Assembly (NCBI GenBank): GCA_016870235.1
Contig: VGCB01000240.1
Span: 1-5,227, forward strand
DNA from: Actinomycetota bacterium
Lineage (GTDB): Bacteria; Actinomycetota; Thermoleophilia; Gaiellales; Gaiellaceae
Length of the DNA: 5,227 bases
Reading direction: 5' to 3'
The notes under the pieces were generated by a model. The model was not told the DNA's origin and did no database searches. It worked only from the letters and a program-made list of their open reading frames with translations. Below are positions 1-5,227 of the stretch, piece by piece. How positions within the stretch are numbered: position 1 is the first letter of the stretch; each line of letters opens with the position of its first letter. Both the position numbers and the translations under genes were made by a program.

Positions 1-68
1 ACTCGGCCTCGCCGGACGAAGTCGATATCAATCACAGACAACAAGAACAGAAGGCCGCTTGATCACCT
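1..68. other. unassigned left edge, less GC-rich than the rest
   Basis: I recognise no gene here. Bases from about 25 to 57 are visibly richer in A than the rest of the window. Two plus-strand frames are open from the left edge and close just before the tandem repeat: one ends at a TGA at 60-62 and one at a TAA at 68-70. Either could be the last residues of a gene outside the window, but about 20 residues is too little to identify a family. The third plus frame stays open to a TGA at 142-144. Confidence 0.3.
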
Positions 69-138
69 AACCACCACCTGTCCACGAAAGCGGGGGGCCT
101 CCAAACCACCACCTGTCCACGAAAGCGGGGGGCCTCCA
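69..138. repeat. perfect 35-bp tandem direct repeat (two copies)
   Basis: Positions 69-103 and 104-138 are identical over all 35 bases with no spacer. The unit contains CACCTGTCCACGAAAGCGGG followed by a run of G and CCTCCA. The core TGTCCACGAAAGCGGGGG, starting TG and lying just after possible C-terminal frames, resembles the terminal inverted repeats of insertion sequences in general style. No transposase is visible, so this reading is an inference. A simple slippage duplication or an assembly artefact would look the same. Confidence 0.85.
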
Positions 139-161
139 TTATGAGTTCAGTTCCTGGGACC

Positions 162-199
162 CCTTAAGCCGGGAACCTGCGGTTCCCTGGGACCCCTCC
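162..199 (-). repeat. dispersed hairpin repeat, copy 1 (inverted relative to copy 2 at 4188-4225)
   Basis: The minus strand of 162-199 matches the plus strand of 4188-4225 at 34 of 38 positions without gaps. It contains a perfect 7-bp stem, GGGAACC (171-177) and GGTTCCC (181-187), around a TGC loop. A 12-bp direct repeat CCTGGGACCCCT also occurs at 153-164 and 186-197, flanking and overlapping the stem. The element lies 26 bp before the phosphoesterase start codon, so it could be in that gene's promoter or leader. It may be a REP-like or IS-derived palindromic element; no coding sequence accompanies it. Confidence 0.65.
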
Positions 200-225
200 G
201 CTGACGTGGTCGTTCGTTCGGTCTG

Positions 226-765
226 ATGAGAATCGGGATCGTCGCCGATACGCACCTCCGCGGCGGACGGACGCTTCCCGACGTCTGCGCCGGCATCCTC
301 CGCGGCACGGATCTCGTCATCCATGCGGGAGACATCTCGTCGCTCGCGGCGCTGCGCGCGATCGAGGCTCTTGGCCCGCCGGTGGTGGCGGTGCACGGGA
401 ACGTCGACGACGCCGACATCTGCGCCCTGCTTCCCGAGAGGAGAATCGTGTGCACGAGCGGCGTCCGGATCGGGGTGATCCATGACTCCGGGTCGGCCGC
501 CGGCCGGCTGGAGCGTCTGCGGCTTCTGTTCGCGGCGACGGACGCCGTCGTCTTCGGTCACTCGCACATACCGCTCCACGAGCAGGCGACAGGCGGCTTC
601 CAGATCTTCAACCCGGGCAGCCCGACGCAACGACGCGGCCAGCCACAGCACACGCTCGGCATCGCCCGTGTCGACCGCGGCCGGATCCACTTCGAGCTGG
701 TCGGCCTCGAAGGCGGTCACACGTCTTCGTCCTCTCGAAGGCGAGGGCCGCGCAGCGGCCCCTAG
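226..765 (+). CDS. YfcE/MJ0936-type metallophosphoesterase
   Basis: A cytoplasmic calcineurin-like phosphoesterase of 179 residues, the usual size for the small YfcE/MJ0936 group. Members are dinuclear-metal phosphodiesterases whose cellular substrate is mostly unknown. The metal-binding motifs appear in order: DTH (D8, H10), GD (G35-D36), GNVD (58-61), a single His in IHDSG (H86), GHSH (111-114), then NPGS (129-132). In YfcE itself the fourth motif reads more like THG; here His is kept and followed by Asp-Ser-Gly. The ATG at 226 is chosen because the first strand (RIGIVADTH) begins at once and an in-frame TGA lies at 202-204. No Shine-Dalgarno sequence is obvious. The last 15 or so residues (SSSS then RRRGPRSGP) are low-complexity and follow the folded domain. 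The next gene starts 9 bp downstream. Confidence 0.9.
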   Translation: MRIGIVADTHLRGGRTLPDVCAGILRGTDLVIHAGDISSLAALRAIEALGPPVVAVHGNVDDADICALLPERRIVCTSGVRIGVIHDSGSAAGRLERLRLLFAATDAVVFGHSHIPLHEQATGGFQIFNPGSPTQRRGQPQHTLGIARVDRGRIHFELVGLEGGHTSSSSRRRGPRSGP

Positions 766-774
766 ACTCTCCCC
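763..774 (+). promoter_or_regulatory. candidate -10 box of a leaderless promoter for the PPOX gene
   Basis: TAGACT at 763-768 fits the actinobacterial TANNNT -10 consensus and ends 6 bp before the GTG at 775. That spacing would place the transcription start at or next to the start codon, as in leaderless mRNAs. No Shine-Dalgarno sequence precedes this GTG (the preceding bases are CTCCCC), which fits. The first three bases of the box are the TAG stop of the phosphoesterase gene. No convincing -35 box is visible at 16-18 bp spacing. Confidence 0.45.
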
Positions 775-1431
775 GTGGCCGTGACCCGGACCTCCCGTAC
801 GCGCGTCAAGCGCATGCCCGAGCGCGGGGCGTACGACCGCGGGACGATCGACGCGATCCTCGACGCGGCGCTCTACTGCCACCTCGGCTTCGTCGACGGC
901 GACCAGCCATTCGTGATCCCGACCTTGCACGCGCGGATCGGCGACCGTCTCTACATCCACGGGTCGTCTGCGAGCCGGGCGCTCCGGCGGCTCGGCGAGG
1001 GGATTCGGGCGTGTGCGACGGTGACGCTCGTCGACGGGCTCGTCCTCGCGCGGTCGGTCTTCAACCATTCGGTCAACTACCGGAGCGTCGTCGTCCTCGG
1101 CGTCGCCACGCCGGTGACCGACCGCGACGAGAAGCTCGCTGCGCTCGAGGCGTTCACGGAGAAGCTCGTGCCCGGGCGCTGGGCCGACGCGCGCTCGCCG
1201 ACCGCGAAGGAGCTGAAGGCGACGGGCGCGCTCTGGCTCCCGCTCGACGAGGCCTCGGCGAAGGTGCGGAAGGGGCCGCCGCGAGATGGGGACTCGCCCG
1301 ACGGCGAACTCGACATCTGGGCCGGGATCGTCCCGCTCGCGCTCGAGGCGGGCGCACCCGTGCCCGACCCGGAGCTCCGTCGCGGGATCCCGCTTCCCGC
1401 GTACCTCGAGGGCTACCGGCCGGGAGCCTGA
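775..1431 (+). CDS. pyridoxamine 5'-phosphate oxidase-like FMN-binding protein
   Basis: A 218-residue soluble protein of the PPOX/NimA-like flavin-nucleotide-binding group (split beta-barrel fold; COG3467/Pyridox_ox_2 by recall). Such proteins bind FMN or a related cofactor as dimers, and the substrate of this member cannot be read from sequence. Family-like segments are ERGAYDR (16-22), AALYCHLGFVDG (31-42), PFVIPT (45-50), LYIHGS (59-64), DGLVLARS (87-94), HSVNYRSVV (98-106), PGRW (133-136) and WAGIVPL (182-188). The length is normal for the family. The GTG at 775 is preferred because a -10-like box sits the right distance upstream for a leaderless transcript; ATG at 814 (residue 14) is an alternative that still precedes the conserved part. 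It is not PdxH in the strict sense, since the sequence patterns are those of the NimA-like branch. Confidence 0.85.
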   Translation: MAVTRTSRTRVKRMPERGAYDRGTIDAILDAALYCHLGFVDGDQPFVIPTLHARIGDRLYIHGSSASRALRRLGEGIRACATVTLVDGLVLARSVFNHSVNYRSVVVLGVATPVTDRDEKLAALEAFTEKLVPGRWADARSPTAKELKATGALWLPLDEASAKVRKGPPRDGDSPDGELDIWAGIVPLALEAGAPVPDPELRRGIPLPAYLEGYRPGA

Positions 1432-1441
1432 GCGGCGGCCT

Positions 1442-1461
1442 GCGCGCGCCGATCCGCGCGC
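1442..1461. other. GC hairpin in the lysC leader
   Basis: GCGCGCG (1442-1448) pairs perfectly with CGCGCGC (1455-1461) around a 6-nt loop, in the 51-bp gap before lysC and 10 bp before its ribosome site. No T-run follows, so it is not a classical intrinsic terminator. It could influence translation, or be chance in GC-rich DNA. Confidence 0.4.
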
Positions 1462-1471
1462 GATGCGGTAG

Positions 1472-1478
1472 AAAGGAG
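1472..1478 (+). promoter_or_regulatory. ribosome binding site of lysC
   Basis: AAAGGAG ends 4 bp before the GTG at 1483 and fixes that start. The overlapping TAGAAA at 1469-1474 is also -10-like but lacks the final T of TANNNT. Confidence 0.75.
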
Positions 1479-1482
1479 AGCC

Positions 1483-2733
1483 GTGACCGCCGCGCCGTCT
1501 TCGCTTGCCTTCGACACCGTGGTCATGAAGTTCGGCGGCTCGTCCGTCGCCGACCCGGAGAAGGTGAGGAACGTCGCGCGGCGGTTCGTCGACGCGCACC
1601 GGAGGGGTCTCCGCGTCGTCGGGACGGTCTCGGCGATGGGGAAGACGACCGACCAGCTGATCGCGCTCGCGAAGGACGTGTCGCCGAGCCCGAACCCGCG
1701 CGAGATGGACATGCTCCTGTCCACCGGCGAGCGGATCGCCTGTGCGCTCGTGGCGATGGCGATCCACGACCTCGGCGAGGAGGCGGTCTCGTACACGGGC
1801 TCGCAGGCGGGGATCATCACGGACGCTGCGCACATGAAGGCGAAGATCAAGGAGATCAAGGGCGACCGGGTGCGCGAGGCGCTCGACCGCGGCAAGATCG
1901 TGCTCGTCGCCGGCTTCCAGGGGTTCTCCACCGACACCATGGACGTGACGACGCTGGGCCGCGGCGGCTCCGACGCGACGGCCGTCGCCCTCGCCGCCGC
2001 CCTCGGCGCCGCCTGCGAGATCTACTCGGACGTCCCGGGCGTCTTCACCGCCGACCCGCGCATCGTCCCCGCCGCGCGCAAGATCCCCGTGCTGTCCTAC
2101 GAGGAGATGCTCGAGATGGCGGCGTCAGGGGCGAAGGTGCTGATGCTGCGCTCGGTCGAGCTCGCCCGCAACCACGGCGTCCGCGTTCATGCCCGCTCGA
2201 CCTTCTCAAACGAGGAGGGGACCTGGGTCCAGGAAGGAGAAGGAATGGAGCAGCCGATCGTCTCGGCCGTCACGCACTCGGAGACCGACGTCGTCTTCAC
2301 CCTCGCCGGCATCCCCGACCGGCCCGGCGTGGCTGCGACGATCTTCGATGAGGTCGCGGCGGCGAACGTCAACGTCGACACGATCATCCAGAACGTCGTG
2401 CACGGCGGCGCGGAGCTCTCGTTCTCGGTCCCGACGGAGGACGTCCCGGCGACCCGCTCGGCGATCGAGGCGGCGAAGGCGACACTCGGCGAGTTCACGC
2501 TCGAGGAGAACCACGAGCTCGGCAAGGTGTCGCTCGTCGGCGCGGGGATGCGCTCGCACCCGGGCGTGGCGGCGACGATGTTCCGGACGCTGGCGGATCT
2601 CGGGATTAACCTCGAGATGATCTCGACCTCGCCGATCAAGATCTCCTGCATGATCAGCCGCTCGGAGATCGCGAGCGCCGTGCGTGCGCTGCACGAGGCG
2701 TTCGCGCTCGACCGCGAGCCGGAGGCCGAGTAG
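1483..2733 (+). CDS. lysC: aspartate kinase (aspartokinase), alpha subunit
   Basis: Catalyses ATP + L-aspartate to 4-phospho-L-aspartate, the first step to lysine, diaminopimelate, threonine and methionine. At 416 residues it has the length of the actinobacterial LysC/Ask type, a monofunctional kinase without homoserine dehydrogenase. The kinase domain shows VMKFGGSSV (14-22), [11 protein letters not shown] (49-59), LLSTGERI (78-85), VAGFQG (142-147), [10 protein letters not shown] (158-167) and [12 protein letters not shown] (182-193). Two ACT domains follow, one with [13 protein letters not shown] (276-288) and VDTIIQN (298-304), the other with [15 protein letters not shown] (353-367) and ISTSPIKIS (380-388). 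Those last motifs correspond to the effector-binding segments in Corynebacterium LysC, so feedback by lysine and/or threonine is expected. The GTG at 1483 is supported by AAAGGAG. No asd gene follows; the next gene is convergent. Confidence 0.96.
   Translation: MTAAPSSLAFDTVVMKFGGSSVADPEKVRNVARRFVDAHRRGLRVVGTVSAMGKTTDQLIALAKDVSPSPNPREMDMLLSTGERIACALVAMAIHDLGEEAVSYTGSQAGIITDAAHMKAKIKEIKGDRVREALDRGKIVLVAGFQGFSTDTMDVTTLGRGGSDATAVALAAALGAACEIYSDVPGVFTADPRIVPAARKIPVLSYEEMLEMAASGAKVLMLRSVELARNHGVRVHARSTFSNEEGTWVQEGEGMEQPIVSAVTHSETDVVFTLAGIPDRPGVAATIFDEVAAANVNVDTIIQNVVHGGAELSFSVPTEDVPATRSAIEAAKATLGEFTLEENHELGKVSLVGAGMRSHPGVAATMFRTLADLGINLEMISTSPIKISCMISRSEIASAVRALHEAFALDREPEAE
2234..2244 (+). promoter_or_regulatory. 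internal ribosome binding site within lysC
   Basis: AAGGAG at 2234-2239 lies 5 bp before an in-frame ATG at 2245, inside a purine-rich stretch that encodes the linker between the kinase and ACT domains. The spacing is ideal and the match is at least as good as that of the main lysC site. Confidence 0.7.
2245..2733 (+). CDS. lysC: aspartate kinase beta (regulatory) subunit from an internal in-frame start
   Basis: An in-frame ATG (residue 255 of LysC) with a strong Shine-Dalgarno sequence would give a 162-residue protein made only of the two ACT domains. In Corynebacterium glutamicum and Bacillus subtilis, aspartokinase is an alpha2beta2 complex whose beta chain is made exactly this way, from a start at about residue 250, and beta carries the C-terminal effector-binding domains. 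The start here (MEQPIVSAV) aligns with that junction, ahead of the first ACT strand. The nested product is inferred from family precedent plus the visible ribosome site; it is not a separate gene. Confidence 0.7.
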   Translation: MEQPIVSAVTHSETDVVFTLAGIPDRPGVAATIFDEVAAANVNVDTIIQNVVHGGAELSFSVPTEDVPATRSAIEAAKATLGEFTLEENHELGKVSLVGAGMRSHPGVAATMFRTLADLGINLEMISTSPIKISCMISRSEIASAVRALHEAFALDREPEAE

Positions 2734-2752
2734 CGCGAGCCGGAGGCCGAGT
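2713..2752 (+). repeat. 21-bp tandem duplication spanning the lysC stop codon
   Basis: CGCGAGCCGGAGGCCGAGT occurs at 2713-2731 and again at 2734-2752, a period of 21 bp (seven codons, in frame). The first unit ends in the TAG stop; the second has TTG at the same place. The duplicated copy in the trailer would encode REPEAE again, then six residues to a TGA at 2770-2772. Confidence 0.85.
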
Positions 2753-2799
2753 TGACCGCGTGCCGGTCGTGAGTGCGTGCCGGAATCGCCGAAGAGCGC

Positions 2800-3258
2800 C
2801 TAGGTGCTTCCGCACGTCTCGAGGCCGATCTCCTTGGCGACGCCGTCGGCCGTCTCGTTGAGGTCGTCGAGCTTGCCGGTGATCTCCTCGACCTTGGCGC
2901 TGTCCTCGGCCTCGACCGCATCCGCGAAGTCGTCGAAGAGCGCGATCTGATCGTCGAGCGCGTTGTAGGCCTCGTCGACCTTCGCCTCGATGTCCTCGGG
3001 CGGCCGGAGCTCTCGGAGCTTCGCCAGCTGCTCCTCGGCCAGGACCTTGCCGTCGCGGACGAGCTTGCCGGCGTCGGCCGCCGACTCCGGCTCACCGAGG
3101 TCGCCGAACTTGCCGTCGAACTCCTTGCAGATCGCGTCCGCTTGCGCGAGGTACTCGTCGAGGGTCAGCCGGTCGCCGCCGCCCCCGCCGCCGCATGCTG
3201 CCACGGCGAGCGCCAGCGCAGCCGCTCCCGCTCCTCCGACCAGACGTCCTCTGCGCAC
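2800..3258 (-). CDS. small helical lipoprotein of unknown function
   Basis: A 152-residue predicted lipoprotein. The N-terminus has two arginines, a short Ala/Leu-rich hydrophobic stretch (about 6-21) and a lipobox VAAC with the modifiable Cys at 22, followed by a six-Gly run (23-28) as a flexible tether. The mature part is acidic and predicted largely helical, beginning LTLDEYLAQADAICKEF. Cys44 (in QADAIC) and Cys149 (in ETCGST) are the only other cysteines and could form an extracytoplasmic disulfide. The layout resembles a family of uncharacterised Thermoleophilia lipoproteins as I recall them; no function is known to me. The GTG start at 3258 is supported by GGAGGAG (3265-3271 on the plus-strand map) 6 bp away. 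It converges with lysC (66-bp gap) and diverges from the channel gene. Confidence 0.85.
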   Translation of the reverse strand: MRRGRLVGGAGAAALALAVAACGGGGGGDRLTLDEYLAQADAICKEFDGKFGDLGEPESAADAGKLVRDGKVLAEEQLAKLRELRPPEDIEAKVDEAYNALDDQIALFDDFADAVEAEDSAKVEEITGKLDDLNETADGVAKEIGLETCGST

Positions 3259-3320
3259 TGCTCGCTCCTCCGCTCGCCGTTGACTCGCGGGCGGTACAGG
3301 CGCGGGCGGACGGGAGAGGC
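3259..3320. promoter_or_regulatory. divergent intergenic region between lipoprotein and channel genes
   Basis: The 62 bp between the two start codons must hold both ribosome sites and at least part of both promoters. The lipoprotein site is GGAGGAG on the minus strand (3265-3271). The channel's candidate site is GGGAG (3312-3316), 4 bp before ATG 3321. No complete -35/-10 pair is convincing on either strand. Confidence 0.5.
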
Positions 3321-4121
3321 ATGGCGCGGCGGGCGCCGAACTCCCCGGGCATGGACGACCGCACGCTCCGCGCGATCGTGACGGCCCTCGCCTGGCTCGG
3401 GGTCGTGATCGTCCTGCGACTCGTCCTCGCCTTCCTCTACGACCGCTGGGAGCGTCGGCGCGCGGACGGGGACATCGCAGCCGCGGCGCGGCGTCGGACG
3501 ACGGTCAGCTTCCTGCAGCGGATCCTGGTCGCCCTGGTGGTCGCGATCGGCGCCTGGAGCGTCCTCTCGATCTTCCCGCAGACGAACGAGGTGGCGCGGG
3601 CGCTGCTCGCCTCGAGCGCCGTCCTCGCCGTCTTCGCGGGCCTGGCGCTCAACACGCCGCTCGGCAACCTGGGCTCCGGCGTCCTCGTCGCCTTCACCCA
3701 GCCGCTCCGGCTCGGCGACCGTGTCACGGTGGGGGAGCAGACGGGCTTCGTCGAGCAGATCAACCTCATCTACACCGAGCTCGTCACCGACGACGACCGG
3801 CGGATCTACGTCCCGAACACGCAGCTGACGACGACGCCGATCGTGAACCGCACGATCAAGGACCCGCGGCGGACGGTGACGGCGCTGCTCCCGGTCCGGC
3901 TGGGCAGCGACGTCGGCGAGGCGCGCCGGATCCTCCTCGAGTCGGCGACCGACGGCGTCGGTGACGTCCGCGTCACCGTCAGCGAGATCACCGACCGGCT
4001 CGTCTGGCTGACCGTGACCGGCTTCGCGCCGCTGTCCGCCGACGTTCCCACGCTCGCGAGCGAGCTCCGAGAGCGCGGCCTCGTTGCACTCTCCGGCGCC
4101 GGCCTCCTCCCGACCGCGTGA
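3321..4121 (+). CDS. MscS-family small-conductance mechanosensitive channel
   Basis: An inner-membrane channel protein of 266 residues, close to the minimal MscS architecture; MscS proteins are heptamers that release solutes on membrane tension. Three hydrophobic segments are visible: TM1 about 16-40, TM2 about 63-85, and the pore-lining TM3 beginning about 93, rich in Ala and Gly (ASSAVLAVFAGLALN) and followed by PLGNLGSGVLVAF. The beta domain follows, with QPLRLGDRVTV, GFVEQINLIYTEL and IYVPNTQL. A shorter alpha/beta C-terminal domain ends at LLPTA. ATG 3321 is chosen for its GGGAGAGG site; ATG 3351 (starting MDDRTLRA) would lose only ten non-conserved residues. The frame is open back to an ATG at 3195, but that would run through the divergent lipoprotein gene. 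Confidence 0.9.
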   Translation: MARRAPNSPGMDDRTLRAIVTALAWLGVVIVLRLVLAFLYDRWERRRADGDIAAAARRRTTVSFLQRILVALVVAIGAWSVLSIFPQTNEVARALLASSAVLAVFAGLALNTPLGNLGSGVLVAFTQPLRLGDRVTVGEQTGFVEQINLIYTELVTDDDRRIYVPNTQLTTTPIVNRTIKDPRRTVTALLPVRLGSDVGEARRILLESATDGVGDVRVTVSEITDRLVWLTVTGFAPLSADVPTLASELRERGLVALSGAGLLPTA

Positions 4122-4139
4122 CCTTCGGTAGCGCGCCGT

Positions 4140-4170
4140 CTTGGCGATCACCAGACGCTGGTGACCCAAG
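4140..4170. terminator. strong hairpin after the channel gene, possible terminator
   Basis: TCACCAG (4148-4154) and CTGGTGA (4158-4164) form a perfect 7-bp stem with an ACG loop. CTTGG (4140-4144) and CCAAG (4166-4170) extend it across a small asymmetric internal loop. It starts 18 bp after the channel's stop and lies between convergent genes. No T-run follows on either strand, so factor-independent termination is uncertain; it could also be part of the repeat-bearing region beside it. Confidence 0.4.
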
Positions 4171-4187
4171 CCCGACCCGATCTGAAG

Positions 4188-4225
4188 GGAGGGGTCACAG
4201 CGAACCGTAGGTTCCCGGCTTCAGG
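4188..4225 (+). repeat. dispersed hairpin repeat, copy 2
   Basis: Matches the minus strand of 162-199 at 34 of 38 positions. It contains GAACC (4202-4206)/GGTTC (4210-4214) around GTA. Immediately overlapping is a second stem, CCCGGC (4214-4219)/GCCGGG (4225-4230) around TTCAG, which copy 1 lacks. GTTCCCGGCTTCAGGCCGGG with GAGGGGTCAC nearby recalls the hairpin ends of IS200/IS605-type elements and REP-like units, but no tnpA or tnpB is in the window. A 9-bp direct repeat GCCCGACCC flanks it at 4170-4178 and 4234-4242; in DNA this GC-rich that may be chance. Confidence 0.65.
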
Positions 4226-4291
4226 CCGGGGATGCCCGACCCATGCTGTCGGCCAGGCCACGATCACCATCAACTCAAGCGGCCGTACCCC

Positions 4292-5227
<936 letters not shown>

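Noticed and set aside
69..138. possible CRISPR repeats
   Set aside because: The two 35-bp units abut with no spacer, and there are only two; a CRISPR array needs unique spacers between repeats.
1432..1482. lysine riboswitch or attenuator upstream of lysC
   Set aside because: The gap is only 51 bp, far too short for a lysine riboswitch, and no leader peptide with Lys or Thr codons is visible.
139..1833. 564-codon open frame on the minus strand across the phosphoesterase, PPOX and lysC genes
   Set aside because: It is antisense to three recognisable genes, its translation is Arg/Asp/Glu/His-rich low-complexity typical of GC-rich shadow frames, and it shows no domain.
1011..2351. 446-codon plus-strand frame overlapping the PPOX and lysC genes
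   Set aside because: Arg/Ala/Gly-rich shadow of two well-supported genes with no recognisable motif.
2187..3095. 302-codon minus-strand frame overlapping lysC and the lipoprotein gene
   Set aside because: Ser/Arg-rich shadow translation; both strands there are already explained by real genes.
3280..3285. TTGACT as a -35 box for the channel gene
   Set aside because: At 16-18 bp spacing the downstream bases are all G/C with nothing like TANNNT, so no promoter can be supported.
3195..3320. longer N-terminus for the channel protein from ATG 3195
   Set aside because: It would overlap the start and signal-peptide coding region of the divergent lipoprotein gene, adds Pro/Arg-rich sequence unlike an MscS N-terminus, and ATG 3321 has its own ribosome site.
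4122..4291. tRNA or other structured RNA gene in the hairpin-rich gap
   Set aside because: The stems do not fold into a cloverleaf and there is no T-arm consensus; part of the region is a dispersed repeat.

Overview
The window looks like chromosomal DNA from a high-GC actinobacterium. Codon third positions are overwhelmingly G or C, starts are often GTG, and the proteins resemble Actinomycetota families. The small lipoprotein (lipobox, Gly run, QADAIC motif, C-terminal CG) and the MscS-type channel suggest the class Thermoleophilia (Gaiellales/Solirubrobacterales). That placement rests on recall of family patterns, not on a search.

Layout. Positions 1-225 carry no recognisable gene. They hold a perfect 35-bp tandem repeat (69-138) and a hairpin-bearing repeat copy (162-199) whose inverted partner lies at 4188-4225. 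Three co-directional plus-strand genes follow: a YfcE-type metallophosphoesterase (226-765), an FMN-binding pyridoxamine-5'-phosphate-oxidase-like protein (775-1431) and aspartate kinase lysC (1483-2733). The lysC gene carries a strong internal ribosome site at 2245 for a separate regulatory subunit. Converging on lysC is a small lipoprotein gene on the minus strand (2800-3258). Diverging from it across a 62-bp gap is an MscS-type mechanosensitive channel (3321-4121). After a 170-bp gap with hairpins and the second repeat copy comes the minus-strand gene for a primary (RpoD-like) sigma factor (4292 to the right edge, probably incomplete).

How the genes relate. LysC commits aspartate to the lysine/threonine/methionine (and diaminopimelate) pathway. 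The channel and the lipoprotein are envelope proteins and share a divergent intergenic region. The sigma factor is housekeeping. The phosphoesterase and PPOX genes are only 9 bp apart, yet the stop codon of the first lies inside a -10-like box spaced for a leaderless start of the second, so they may not be one simple operon.

I see no defence system, CRISPR array, RNA gene or intact mobile element. The most interesting material is at small scale: the two repeat families, the internal lysC start, the stop-codon/-10 overlap and the duplicated lysC stop region.
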